Source: Physcomitrium patens (lineage: Eukaryota; Streptophyta; Bryopsida; Funariales; Funariaceae). From it: a stretch of 64,000 bases of DNA. The notes beneath the pieces are model-generated. The model was given only the letters and a program-made list of their open reading frames with translations. It did no database searches and was not told the origin of the DNA. The stretch covers positions 11,752,999 through 11,816,998 of the forward strand of contig NC_037270.1 of NCBI RefSeq assembly GCF_000002425.4, read 5' to 3'. The stretch's first letter is position 1. Every line of letters begins with the position of its first letter. Shown here one piece after another: positions 1-10,734 of this stretch. The translations under genes were made by a program, and so were the position numbers.

Positions 1-22
1 AATCCGTAAGAAAAAAAAGACA

Positions 23-650
23 TTGGGAATCATGACCAATATGGAACCCTATGATATTCTGAAGGATTTAGGTTCAATTCAACTAACAATCACAATAAAG
101 CAATTATTGGCAGTAGCACCAGAATGCCGTAACACCTTAAACTCTTCTTTGATTCGACGAAGAACTCGTCAAAAAGAAATTCGTGAAGTAAGTTTGAATC
201 CGGATCCAGGCGCGCCGACTATTGATGTATCAATTGATGGAGTATTAGTTTAGGGTGTACAAGTAGATGGCGGGGCTAGCGTTAACCTCATGAATGTGGA
301 TACAAGAGAAGAATTGGGATTGGACCAATTAATGCCAACTACGGTTGTTTTGCGAATGGCAGATTCAAGTCGAGTCCGACCTATGGATACTTTATGAGGA
401 ATTGATACAATTGTTGCGGGGATTACATACACAATTGATTATATTGTATTCCGATTGCAAAGCACAGTATTGTCATATCTAATTTTGTTGGGTCAATCGT
501 GGCTATATCAAGCTGAAGCTTAGAACGATTGAGGTCGTGGAACGCTAACAATTGGAAAGAGTAAGGATAAAATAGTGCTCCAAATGTATCCTGTCCAGTA
601 TCACAGAGAAACTCAAATTACCAGTCCAGAATATACATCGGACTGTGAAT
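23..650 (+). pseudogene. Gag C-terminus and aspartic protease (T1), with stops
   Basis: The first part matches the segment before the protease in T3 (shared residues PYDILKD and KQLLA-APECR). The protease core follows, with VDGGASVNLMN as the D-G-A-type active site, then conserved blocks VLRMADSSRV and TYTIDYIVFRL. Stops in the pol frame occur at 251, 395, 521, 530 and 650. The stop at 530 sits where T3 also has a stop (after ND, before RGTLTIGK). A functional protease would be expected to process Gag-Pol; this copy cannot. No frameshift is needed to read it. Confidence 0.8.
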
Positions 651-652
651 AG

Positions 653-2608
653 AAGTATACGGAAGAAGAATTGGTTGTTTCAAAATCAAAGGCTATCGAG
701 GCACGGGAAGTTGCAGTACAAAATAGGAATATTTACCATTGTGGAGGACCAGGAGAATATTTTGTTCTTTCAGACGTTATTGATGATTCATATCATATGA
801 TTGCACACTGGATGCAACAAAGAGATGTTAATCAAGTTGATGCTATAGATCCCGAATTGGAAAGCTCCAATTTGTCGGAGTTTACGAAAGATCCCAAAAT
901 AGAGCAGAAGATTATTGCTGAAGCTCTTAATGGACCAAAGTGTCAATCAATAAATCTAGGCACAAAGGATAATCCCAAATTGATTCAAATTTATGATGGT
1001 ATAACGGGTAAAATTAAAGAGCTTTGGACAGATTATTTTATAAAACATAAATCAGCTTTTGCTTGGTCTTATAAAGATTTGAATGGTATTCCAACTGAAG
1101 TTTGTGAGCATCGAATAAAATTGGAGGACACGGCTACACCAATACGACAAAGGCAACATCGACTGAATCCTAAATATCCGTTGATGGTAAAGGAGGAATT
1201 GGATAAGCTTCTGGAGGTGGGATTTATATATCTTCTACTACATAATGAATGGGTTTCGCCGATAGTTATGGTTCCCAAGAAAAATAGGAAAGTCCGAATT
1301 TGCCAAGATTTTCGAAAGTTGAATGCTGCTACAAAGAAGGATTACTTTTCTTTACCATTTACGGATAGTATCTTAGACGCAGTAGCAGGCCACGAATATT
1401 ATTCATTTTTTGATGGTTTTTCCGGATATAATCAGGTACAAATTGCAAAGGAGAATCAATTAAAGACTACGTTTACTACGGATTGGGGAACTTTTGCTTA
1501 TAAGGTCATGCCTTTCGGACTTTGTAATGCACCAGCTACATTTCAGAGGGTGATGATGCAAGCATTCCAAGATGAGCTACGGGTTTCAATGGAAATCTTT
1601 TTAGATGATTTTTGCACATTCAGCACCAGAGAAGAACACTTAGACAAATTGGGCTGGTGCTTAGGTAAATGTGCTAAATTTGGAATTTCTTTGAATTCAA
1701 AAAAATATAAATTTGGGGTACCCTCAGGAAAATTATTGGATCATATCATATCGGAAACAGGTATTGCCATTGATCCGGATAAAATAAAAATTATATTAGA
1801 ACTCCAAATACCCGATACAGTGACAGGTGTTCGCACCTTTATTGGGCATGTTAGCTATTATCGACGTTTTATTTATCTATTTGCTGTTATCTGTATTCTA
1901 TTGACAAATTTGTTGAAAAAGCAACTACCGGACAGTCTCGAACCAATTTGGACCAAGGAATGTATAGTTGCGTTTGAAACATTAAAACAAAAATTAGTTT
2001 CTGCACCAATATTGGTTGCCCCTTGTTGGACAAAATCTTTTGAGGTTTATGTTGATGCCTCTAATGTTGCGATTGGTTCGGTATTGAGCCAGAAGGATGA
2101 CAAGGGCCACGATCATCCTATTTATTATGCAAGCCGTCAGTTGGTGGCTGCCAAACGGAATTACACTACAACTGAGCGAGAGGCTTTGGGAATGATTTAT
2201 TCTGTCCAAAAGTTTCGGCATTATCTTCTTGGATATAAATTTGTCTTCCACGTGGATTATGACACTTTAAAATATATGATTAACAAGCCCCAGTTGAGTG
2301 GCCGCATCGCAAGATGGGTATTACTTTTACAAGAATTTGATTTTACTATTAATGTACGGCCGGGGAAGACGCATGCCAATGCGGACCATCTATCGCGACT
2401 GTCCAATATATTGGAAAATGAACCCATTTCTGATGCATTACCTGACGCTGAGTTATTTCTTGTCGACCTAATTATGTTGGAATATAGCGAATTGATACAA
2501 TATTTGACTTTTCAAACTTTTCCTTTCCATTTTACGGAGAAGCTTAAGAGAAGATTGGTTTTGAAAAGCACACCTTATACTATGATTGGAGAAACTTTAT
2601 ATAAATAA
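653..2608 (+). CDS. Reverse transcriptase and RNase H (T1 pol segment)
   Basis: This open segment of about 650 codons copies element RNA to DNA and degrades the RNA strand in Ty3/gypsy elements. RT blocks are visible in order: VRICQDFRKLNAATKKDYF, the first catalytic Asp in FFDGFSGYNQ, MPFGLCNAPATFQR, and FLDD near base 1600. RNase H begins near 2030 (YVDASNVAIGSVLSQ), with the catalytic Glu in TTEREALG, HVDYDTLKYM, and the final Asp in NADHLSRL. It is bounded by stops at 650 and 2606. The latter replaces the Gln of LYKQGKDG seen in T2 and T3, a C-to-T change. All catalytic residues remain, but the flanking stops make the complete pol non-functional. Confidence 0.9.
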   Translation, partial: KYTEEELVVSKSKAIEAREVAVQNRNIYHCGGPGEYFVLSDVIDDSYHMIAHWMQQRDVNQVDAIDPELESSNLSEFTKDPKIEQKIIAEALNGPKCQSINLGTKDNPKLIQIYDGITGKIKELWTDYFIKHKSAFAWSYKDLNGIPTEVCEHRIKLEDTATPIRQRQHRLNPKYPLMVKEELDKLLEVGFIYLLLHNEWVSPIVMVPKKNRKVRICQDFRKLNAATKKDYFSLPFTDSILDAVAGHEYYSFFDGFSGYNQVQIAKENQLKTTFTTDWGTFAYKVMPFGLCNAPATFQRVMMQAFQDELRVSMEIFLDDFCTFSTREEHLDKLGWCLGKCAKFGISLNSKKYKFGVPSGKLLDHIISETGIAIDPDKIKIILELQIPDTVTGVRTFIGHVSYYRRFIYLFAVICILLTNLLKKQLPDSLEPIWTKECIVAFETLKQKLVSAPILVAPCWTKSFEVYVDASNVAIGSVLSQKDDKGHDHPIYYASRQLVAAKRNYTTTEREALGMIYSVQKFRHYLLGYKFVFHVDYDTLKYMINKPQLSGRIARWVLLLQEFDFTINVRPGKTHANADHLSRLSNILENEPISDALPDAELFLVDLIMLEYSELIQYLTFQTFPFHFTEKLKRRLVLKSTPYTMIGETLYK

Positions 2609-3718
2609 GGGAAAGACGGAATTTTACGCCGTTGCGTTTATCAGAATGAAGCACGGACTATATTGGAAGGATGTCATTTGGATAGTTGTGGTGGATATTT
2701 TGCAGGCGACAGCACAGCACGCAAAGTTTTATAGGTGGGATATTGATGGCCGACAATGTTTGCGGATGCTTACCAGTTTACATGTCGTTGTGACCCGTGC
2801 CAGCGAATTAGTCGTCCTACGGGTACATCCACGATGCCGTTAGTTCCAATTCTGGCACAAGCACCTTTTAAAAAATGGGATATTGATTACGTGGGCCTAA
2901 TTGCACCTGCCTCTCGCCATGGATAAAAACGGTATATATTGGTTGCCACGGACTATGTTACCAAATGGGCCAAAGCGAAGGCATCAAAATCTGATAGTGC
3001 TAGTGATGTAGCCACATTCTTATATGAAAATATTATTACACGGTTTGGCTGTCCAAAAGAATTGGTCAGTGATCAAGGAACCCATTTCATTAATAGTACA
3101 ATTGAAGCATTGACTGCTTTATATGAGATTAAACACCACAAGACGACACCGTATCATCCCAGAGCAAATGGCCAAAGAGAAAAGACCAACGGCATATTAT
3201 GTACAATTATCACCAAGACAATATCTGGTGCAGGCACGGATTGGGATACTAAGTTGTTTGCCGCTTTGTGGGCATACCATACTGAATATAAAGTTACGAC
3301 TAATGTCACACCCTTTCAATTAGTTTATGGTCAGGAAGCAATATTACCTATCGGATTCGAAGTTCAAAGTTTGCGCATTGCACTGGAGGAACGATTGGGG
3401 GATACGGAGTCGTTACAAGTTCGTTTCACACAATTGGAGTAGTTGGATGAAACTCGAACCAATGCCCTATTGAGACAGGAGGCCACTCAAAGGCAACGGA
3501 AAAGTTATTATGATAGTAAATTTTTTATGCCCAATGATTTGGTACTGCTTTATGACAGTCGTTTTAAAAATTTTCTAGGAAAATTTCATATTCGGTGGCA
3601 TAGGCCGTACAGAGTCATTGAGGGTTTTCCCAATGGCTCAGTCCAATTGGAAGACTTTATGGGTGCTAAATTTACCACGCGTATAAATGGGAATCGGCTA
3701 CGTCTGTGTGCTACATAA
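2609..3718 (+). pseudogene. Integrase (T1), interrupted by stops
   Basis: Read in the same frame as the RT, this covers the whole integrase. The zinc-binding region has CHLDSCGGYF then CDPCQR. The DDE core has Asp in WDIDYVG, Asp in VSDQGTHF and Glu in GQREKTNG. The C-terminal GPF/Y-like module (IRWHRPYRVIEGFPNGSV, RINGNRLR) ends at 3718. Stops lie in the zinc-finger region, before KRYILVATDY, and at 3440. The segments 2939-3442 and 3443-3718 are open. Integrase would insert the cDNA into the host chromosome. The catalytic residues are intact but the chain is broken. Confidence 0.88.
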
Positions 3719-4225
3719 ACTCGGGACGGATTTTATATCGGTGGGGGGGGAGAGAGAAAGCCAATTTAGTATTGAAGTGACAGTGCAAGAGTTGTGATGG
3801 GAAGGGAAGAACGTGTGATGATGAGATTATGGACGGGTTGAGTGAAGGTGAGCCGTCAGGAAGACACTAATAGGATAGGTTGTTATAGGCCTGTTAGGTT
3901 AAGTCATATCAGGAGGAGAACCAGGGTAGAAGTTAGGAGTGGGGCTCTTGGCTGGCATTGTTTACATTGTAATTTCTTGATTCACGTTGCTAAGCACAGG
4001 TTTTAGAGGATTATCGTGAGTAACGAAGATGGTGATTGAGCGTAAGAAGAAGACAGCTACAAGAGAGGAGTGACAGCGTAATGTCAAGACAAAGGGAGCA
4101 TTGCCACCAATGGAGTGCGTGATAGTGACCAGCATGGAGCCGGTCGCTATGGACATTTTTTGGTCGCAAAGGAGACAGAGAGAATTTTGTACGGCATAGA
4201 TGTATGGGTTTTTGAAGTTTTCGTA
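3719..4225 (+). other. Linker between pol and the extra ORF (T1)
   Basis: About 500 bases without a convincing reading frame separate pol from the coiled-coil ORF. T3 has a comparable linker. A G-rich tract is present near 3741. I see no splice-site pair that I would trust, so how the downstream ORF is expressed is unknown. Confidence 0.5.
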
Positions 4226-4256
4226 GAGGCTACCACCAATAGATATAGCATTGTTA

Positions 4257-5594
4257 ATGGAATATGTGAGGAATTATGATCCGGAAGACGGGTCCAGTGT
4301 GGTTCATGGGAGAATTATTGGTATAGATGAGGTGACGTTGAAGAAGATTCTATATCTTCCCATAGGTGAGCTACCGATATCGGAAGACTTGGAGTCTGAT
4401 TTTGTTCCAAGCAAGTACTTTAAGTCGAGAAACGAAGCATTTGAGAAAAATCAAGGGTGGAATACAACGGATGCGCTTACGCCGGAGCTGGGAGAATGGA
4501 TGCGGTTTGTCCAGAAGCGATTAGGGCTGAACCGACATTGGACGTATATGGCAAGGAGGTTATTGTTTTCAGCAATTGCAACGCTGGAGGGGATGGTCTT
4601 CAACTGGGCAGCGTATGTTGCGACCAGAATCCATGCGGAATTGGACGTGAAAAGAAGAACAGAGAAGGTTACCACGATGTTATGCTCCAACTACGAGTGT
4701 GAAGCAATTAGATATCAACTGAAGCAACCTTCGATGGTGGAGAGACTAGACGCTGTAGCAACAGAGACAAGAATAGAGTCAACGCCATTGCCATCAAAAC
4801 AAGTCGAGGAAGCGGCGATAGCAGAGTACAGCCAAGCTAGAAATTGTGAACGGACCAATGTGAGCTCGTCATCTAGAGAATTGGGTCATCCCAGTACCAA
4901 TATGGCCGTCACTCCACCAGTACTGGTAAAGTATTATCAATGGGTGGATTTATCAGGAGCTGGCCAGCAGGGAAGAGAACTCGAGGAGTTAATCTCGACA
5001 CAAATTACTCAATTACAGATGGCCGTTGAGAAAATGGACAATGAGTTCAGCCTTAAACAGGTACTGGAGGAGAAAGACAAGATCATTGAGGATCAGAAGA
5101 AGAAGATTGGAGATTTACAACGTGCTTCAGTAACGGACTCTCTCAAATATTCAAGATTAGAGCACCAATTCAAGGAGACACAAGCGGAATGGGCTAAGGA
5201 GAACAAGTTGGCAAAGAGTCTGATGGAGCTTACCAAGCAGGAGTGTATGGAGTTGCGGAACCAATACCAGGAGGAGAAGAATAGGGTGGCGGAATTGGAA
5301 GCCGGGAGATCCAAATTGGAGGACGATTTTTGGAGACAATCGGAGAGCTTGAAGATGGAGAATGAGCAATTGAAGAGAAGGATTGCCGAATTGGAGGCAG
5401 AAATGATTACAGTTACCACGCAGCAAGGAGAGGTCAATCCAACAAGTACATCTTTACGGGAATTAGAGAAACAGGTGCATGCCTTGGAGGAGCAGCTGAA
5501 AGAGCGAGACACCCAAATTGCGCTTTTGGAGTCTCAGGTTCGGGAATTGGGAGCACTTAACGAGGACTTGACAGCTTTATTGAACGGAGAGTAG
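4257..5594 (+). CDS. Extra 3' ORF: conserved N-terminal domain plus long coiled coil (T1)
   Basis: This ORF follows pol in sense orientation. The open frame reaches back to about 4226, and the ATG at 4257 is the first Met of the conserved region. Residues 1-150 form a domain conserved in T2 and T3, with motifs NYDPEDGSSVV, GRIIGID, LYLPIGE, FEKNQGW and FNWAAYV. From about residue 240 to the end the sequence is strongly charged and heptad-like, predicted coiled coil (EELISTQITQL, then long E/K/Q/L runs, ending in ALLESQVRELGALNEDL). There is no transmembrane segment or signal peptide, so a classical envelope protein is unlikely. The GR-(I/V)-ID...LYLP pattern loosely recalls the plant transposon-associated domain seen in Athila ORFs; that link is inference. 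The function is unknown. Confidence 0.7.
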   Translation: MEYVRNYDPEDGSSVVHGRIIGIDEVTLKKILYLPIGELPISEDLESDFVPSKYFKSRNEAFEKNQGWNTTDALTPELGEWMRFVQKRLGLNRHWTYMARRLLFSAIATLEGMVFNWAAYVATRIHAELDVKRRTEKVTTMLCSNYECEAIRYQLKQPSMVERLDAVATETRIESTPLPSKQVEEAAIAEYSQARNCERTNVSSSSRELGHPSTNMAVTPPVLVKYYQWVDLSGAGQQGRELEELISTQITQLQMAVEKMDNEFSLKQVLEEKDKIIEDQKKKIGDLQRASVTDSLKYSRLEHQFKETQAEWAKENKLAKSLMELTKQECMELRNQYQEEKNRVAELEAGRSKLEDDFWRQSESLKMENEQLKRRIAELEAEMITVTTQQGEVNPTSTSLRELEKQVHALEEQLKERDTQIALLESQVRELGALNEDLTALLNGE

Positions 5595-5761
5595 GTGGGA
5601 GAGGGAGTTGGAGAAGAAGCTCAAGAAGTCGAAACCAATCTCACTTATGGAAATGATGAAATGGACCAAGGCGGACCAGAGGTTCAGACATTGGAGGAAG
5701 CTAATGATGTGGTGATATTGTAAAATGTAGTACGAGGTGGTTTGCAAGGACGCTGCACAGT

Positions 5762-5775
5762 AAGGAGTGGGGCTA
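5762..5775 (+). other. Polypurine tract of T1
   Basis: The purine-rich sequence AAGGAGTGGGGCTA abuts the 3' LTR. The same tract (GGAGTGGGGCTA) precedes the 3' LTR of T3. It is the expected plus-strand primer for reverse transcription. Confidence 0.75.
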
Positions 5776-6495
5776 TGTAGAATATATAAATGACTTTTTT
5801 AGTTAGTTATCGGTTAAATAGTAGTAATGTTGGGATTTAGATGAATGGTTAGTTCGATTAGTTGTTAATAGTAGGAAGTTAGGAATATATGCGGTTAAGA
5901 AGCCAAAGTTTCACAACCTGTGGAATCTGCTGAATGACGATTCATATTTTGGTAGGATAAAGAGGTTGAGGAAGAAGGAATGGGGGCCAGACTGTGATAG
6001 TCGTGAGCCAGGGTAAAGCTTGGAGCTACTCTTTTGTTTTTTTTGCTTTTGTGTTTTTCTTTAGTATTGGATTTAAGAAAAGGATTGCTGAAACTGTGAT
6101 TGAGATATTGAAAATTAGGAATTCGAATTAATTAATTTGGAGAAAGAAAGTGTGATTGTGATAATAGAGATTATTGCATTGTGATAGTAGCACTGGAAGA
6201 TTGAGTAAAAGTAAAGGAATTGAGAATTGAAGTATTGTGGAAAGAGATTAAGCATCCTGTAGATGTTAGGAATGTCACTGATATTGAGTAGCTGCAAGGC
6301 AGTGAACGATTGTAGAGATTGAGAAGGGATTGAATTGAGATGAGGAAGAGAACTTTGGAAGTTTTAGATAATTAATACATAATCGATTGTGACATAACAT
6401 ATCCAATTCATATAACGAGTCTTTGTCCGACATCAAATCCACCTATACTGATCAAATATCTTGGTATTTTGAGTCCGAATCAAACGACGATTACA
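5776..6495 (+). repeat. 3' LTR of T1
   Basis: The LTR starts TGTAGAA directly after the polypurine tract and ends about TTACA. The distal end aligns with the end of T4's LTR (shared ATCCAATTCATATAAC). It carries the block CCAGACTGTGATAGTC, then GAGCC and AAGCTTGG, found in every T-family LTR here, about 30 bases after a TATA-like GGATAAAG. Its partner LTR lies outside the window, so the right boundary is approximate. Confidence 0.7.
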
Positions 6496-6794
6496 AAGAG
6501 TTACATTGAAAATTACATACAAAATTCCACATTAAGTGGACGGTCGGATTGGATGTTACAGCTTATTAAATTCAATAATTAAGATTGGGGCTTAGAAGAA
6601 AAATCTAAATTGCTTAAATATGAAAGTAACAAGATAATTTGGATTTATGTATAGTTAAGACTACTAAGAAGAGTATTTTAAACACTTTTGAATTGAAATT
6701 CAGATTACATTCTTCTCATATGGGTGAATCCACTTAGGATTTTTTGACTATTTGTGATACATAATCTCACCTTCTACAACTAAGTGCCCGATGC
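6496..6794. other. Unassigned spacer between T1 and T2
   Basis: About 300 AT-rich bases. I recognise no gene, terminal repeat or target duplication. Confidence 0.4.
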
Positions 6795-7748
6795 ATTCCT
6801 GAGCAAAACAACACGTAATACGACAACGAACTGGGGAACATTTTCTTATCACATTATTCCATTTGGGTTATGTAATGTTCCAGCCACATTTGAGCCAGTG
6901 ATGACTCAAACATTTCGAGATTATTTATGAATGTTTATGGATATATTTTTAGATGACTTTTGTACTTTCAATAAAAAAACATGATCATTTGAAATACCTA
7001 CACAAATGTTTCGAATAATGTGCTACATATAGGATATTGTTGAACTCTAATAAATATTAATTTGGTGTTCCATCTGGAAAACTCTTGGGACACATAGTCT
7101 CTAGACTTGGTATTGCCACTGATCCAGATAAAGTTCAGTACATAATGAATCTGCCAAGACTAGAGACAGTGTCGAGTGTTCATGGTTTTGTTGGCCATGT
7201 CAGTTATTATTGATGATTTATTCATTTGTTTGTAGTCTGCTGTCAACCTCTGACTAATCTTTTAAAGAAACTTCTATCAAATGGGACCAGTCCAGTTTGG
7301 ACCAAGGAGTGTATAGTGGTGTTTGAATAATTGAAGCAAAAATTGGTATCTATTCCAATATTTGTGGCTCCTTATTGGACAAAGCCATTTTATATGTATG
7401 TTGATACATCCAATTTTGCTATTGGATTTGTGTTAAGTTAGAAGGATGAAGAGGAAATGGATCATCCAATATATTATGTCAGACGACAATTGGTGGCTAT
7501 CGAATGAAATTACACTATTACTGAACAGGAAGCTTTGGACATAATATATTTGGTTCAAAATTTTTTTGCATTATTTGTTGGATTATTCATTCATGTTTCA
7601 TGTGGAACATGATGCCTTAAAATACATGATTAATAAGCCTCAACTGAGTGGATGTATTGCCAAATGAGTATTACTACTATAAAAATTTAATTTTACTATT
7701 ATCATAAGACCTGAGAAGAATCATGCAAATGCTGACCATTTATTTCGG
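6795..7748 (+). pseudogene. Reverse transcriptase C-terminal part and RNase H relic (T2)
   Basis: Conserved blocks are readable despite stops and frame changes: NWGTFSYH, PFGLCNVPATF, FLDDFCTF near 6945, the RNase H start (VDTSNFAIGFVLS), HPIYYVRRQLV, and KNHANADHLF near 7735. The catalytic FLDD is retained, but the frame is broken repeatedly, so no product is expected. Confidence 0.82.
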
Positions 7749-8935
7749 TTGACCAATATCCTCGGCAATAAACCTGTTCTTGATGTACTTCTCGATGCTG
7801 ATTTATTTGCTAGGGATGTGATTTCACCAAAGTATAGTGAAATAATTCAATTTTTGATATTCCAAACATTTCTACCTCCATTTAGTAAGAAGCTTAAGAA
7901 GCACTTAATTTTAAAAAGTACACCATATACAATGATTGGTGATGCTTTGTATAAACAAAGAAAGGATGGCATTTTACAATGCTGTATCTTTCAAAGTGAA
8001 GTACAGTTGATATTCGACGGTTGCTACTTGGATAGTTGCGGTGGACATTTTGCTAGTGATAGTTCTACTCGAAAAGCTTTACTAGCCAAATATTAGTGGC
8101 CAACAATATTTTCAGATACACACCAATATGGCCGCCAGTGTGATCCGTGTCAAAGAATTAGTCGACCAATTAGCACTTTTGTCATGTCATTAGTACTAAT
8201 TTTGGCTCAAGCACCATTTGAAAAATAGAAAATTGATTTTGTTGGACCAATTGCACCAGTGTTGCGACATGGACAGAAGCGGTATACTTTAGTCGCTACA
8301 AACTATGTAACCAAATAGGCAGAGGCTGTTGCAACACGACATGATAATACAAACACTGTTGCCACTTTTTTATATGAGAATATTATCACTCGATTTGGAT
8401 GTCCTAAAGAATTGGTTAGTGATCGAGGAACCTATTTTATTAGTTTTACAATAGCAGCTTTGACAGACATGTAGTAGATCAAACATAGGAAAACAACTCC
8501 ATATCATCCTAGAGCAAATGGATAAACAAAAAAGACCAAGGATATTTTATGTAAGATATTAACTAAGACTATTTTGGAAGTGGGCATGGATTGGGATACT
8601 AAATTATTTGCAGCCTTATGGACATATTGTACATCGTATAAAGTGACAATCAATTCCACCACGTTCAAATTGATTTATATGTAAAAAGCGCTCTTACCTA
8701 TTGAACTAGAAGTTTAGAGTTTATGGATCATAGTAACTAAACGACTCACTAATAAAGAGTCCATGTACTATCGATTGGCAAAATGAGAAGAATTGGATGA
8801 AATTTATGCTACTATTCTTTTAACAATGGAAGCTACCTAGAAATGATAGAAGAGTTATTACAATAGTAAACTATGACCTAAGAGTTTTATGCCCAATGAT
8901 TTGGTCTTGCTTTATGATAAAGTCTGATGGCACAT
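7749..8935 (+). pseudogene. Integrase relic (T2)
   Basis: 7749-8096 is an open stretch covering the end of RNase H and the zinc-binding region (CYLDSCGGHFASDSS). It is followed by the DDE core with stops (FVGPIAPVLRHGQKRYT, VSDRGTYF, TTPYHPRANG). The C-terminal module (FMPNDLVLLYD) ends in a short local duplication (GCTTTATGATAA twice near 8918-8950). Beyond about 8980 the sequence jumps straight into the coiled-coil ORF, so the linker and the start of that ORF are deleted. Confidence 0.8.
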
Positions 8936-8984
8936 TATGCTTTATGATAATAGCCTTAAAAGAAAATTTCAAGCCTGATGGGAC

Positions 8985-9870
8985 ATTATTAATATTAATG
9001 AAAAGATCTTAGAAAATATGATGTATCTTCTAATTAGAGAGCTTGCAATAGAGACGATGGAATTAAGTAATTTTAATCCAGGAGCATTTTTCAAAGGTGG
9101 AATGTCATCGTTTGAGAAGAACCAAGGTTGGCGGACAGTTGAGGTAATTATACCAGAGCTCATGAAATAGATGCACTTTATATTGAGGCATTTAGGATTG
9201 TATCCACACAACACATATATGTCAAGATGATTAATGTTTGCAGCAGTAGAGATGCTTGACGGGATAGTGTTCAATTGGGCAGCTTATGTAACAATCCATA
9301 TTCATACAAAAATAGGAGTAAAGCAAAAAATAGAAACAAGAAGCGTAGATGAAAGAAAAAGAACACATCTTGAAGATTGTAGAAGGTCAATGGGACAAAT
9401 TGCTCTAAAATTGCTAAACATGGAATTTGGTACAAGAGAAAGTTAGGTGTCAATTGCACGCAAAATAAAAAAAGGCAAAGTTCTTAGCGCAAGAGAAGGC
9501 AGTATTGAGTGACCAATATAGATGTGAAACGGAGTGGTTGAGGGTTGAAATTGAGGCATTAAATATTAAGGTGATAAAATTGATAAATAATTTAGTCAAT
9601 ATTGGATAGTCACAAGTATTGATGATATCAGTTTCAAAGTTCTAGAATAGATGATTCAGCATCAATACCAATTGGAATTGAGGGATGCCTAGATCCTGAA
9701 ATTGGAGGCTCAAGTTCGTGAATTAGGCGAGTACAATAAAGACCTTTCAGCCTAGTTGAAGAAAGAACTAATGAAAAGATTGGAAGAGGATGAAAGTTTA
9801 CATTTAGAATCAGAATTGGTGGAACCAATTAGAGATAATGTAGTAGGTGATCAACTGGGTGGGCCAGAGA
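8985..9870 (+). pseudogene. Coiled-coil extra ORF relic (T2)
   Basis: Readable blocks match the T1 ORF: FFKGGMSSFEKNQGW, LMFAAVEML, DGIVFNWAAYV, IHIHTKIGVK. Charged coiled-coil sequence follows, including EAQVRELGEYNKDL and an acidic tail. Several stops interrupt it. It confirms that the extra ORF is a family character and not an accident in T1. Confidence 0.72.
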
Positions 9871-9964
9871 GATAGCAATTTGGTAGAATTTTGTTTAGTT
9901 TTTTTTTTTAGATATGTATCAATTTTGTGTTTGCAAGGATGTTGCACAATTAAGAGTAGAGTTA

Positions 9965-10721
9965 TATAGAAGGGATAGAAATTTTTTTTTGTAAGATATT
10001 GGTAAAGTAGATTAATCATTTTTAGGATAGTTAGTTCAGTAGGACAAGTGATTGATTTAGTTATAAAAAATAATTAAGTAGAGAATGATAGTTAGAATTT
10101 AGAATTTCAGAAGTAAAGCATAAGTAAGTTGAAGAAGATATTGTAAGGGCCAAACTGTGATAGTAATGAGCCGAGATAAGCTTGGTGCTACCTCTTTGTT
10201 TTCTTTGTTGTTGAAGAGTAATAGATAGTTTCTGAATATTGAGAAGTGAATCTATGGAATAAATCAAAGATTGATTTATGAATTATTGATTATATAATTG
10301 GAGTACTGTATGATTGAATTATATGAGAAGTTATTGGAAGATTGATTATGGATGGAAGATTATGATTGTTGTTTATTGAGAATTATGTGTGTTTTGAAAG
10401 AGGAAGTTAGTGATTACAAAAATTATGTGAATCTAGATTAGTTAGAATGAGGTCTATTATTTCTGGTGTTGGATGGAATTTATGTAATTTGAGCGGTATT
10501 TTGAGAGTGTAGGATTGCACATTATTGTTATCAGTTGATGAAGTAGTATTGTTACGGGGAGAAAGCATTGCAGTATTTTTTGATGTTTTAGTGGTTTGGA
10601 TTATAGTTAATTGTATGATCCTAATAAGTAAGCTCATACGATAGTCTTTTCTTATGTTTGAATCTCCTTCTATGGATTTATTTTGAAAAGAATTTATAGA
10701 ATAAGTAAAATGATAACCATA
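9965..10721 (+). repeat. 3' LTR of T2
   Basis: About 757 bases aligning along their length with the reverse complement of T3's LTRs. The conserved block CAAACTGTGATAGTAATGAG and TAAGCTTGGTGCTACC are present. It is preceded by the decayed polypurine tract AAGAGTAGAGTTA. Ends are approximate because the terminal dinucleotides have mutated (TA...TA instead of TG...CA). Confidence 0.75.
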
Positions 10722-10734
10722 AAGATACCTATTT

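Larger units (their letters stand above)
1..6495 (+). mobile_element. T1: 3' part of a Tat/Athila-like Ty3/gypsy element
   Basis: The order on the plus strand is protease, reverse transcriptase, RNase H, integrase, a linker, an extra coiled-coil ORF, a polypurine tract and the 3' LTR. The 5' LTR and gag lie before the window. Integrase following RT/RNase H defines Ty3/gypsy. The RT active-site context (FLDDFCTFS) and the protease context (VDGGASVNLMN) resemble Tat/Athila elements. From about base 23 to 3718 pol keeps one reading frame and is broken only by stop codons. Three relatives (T2, T3, T4) lie elsewhere in the window. Confidence 0.9.
6795..10721 (+). mobile_element. T2: 5'-truncated Tat/Athila-like element
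   Basis: It starts abruptly inside RT and runs through RNase H, integrase, a shortened coiled-coil ORF and a 3' LTR. Many stops and small indels mark it as much older than T1. The 5' LTR, gag, protease and first part of RT are missing. Its 3' LTR is clearly homologous to those of T3. Confidence 0.85.

Noticed and set aside
2586..2843. An 85-codon plus-strand open frame after RNase H
   Set aside because: It is out of frame with pol. The in-frame reading of the same bases gives the integrase zinc-finger region with stops.
5093..5512. Minus-strand open frame of 139 codons
   Set aside because: It is the antisense shadow of the coiled-coil ORF. Its Ser/Leu/Phe-rich composition is what the reverse of E/K/Q-rich codons gives.
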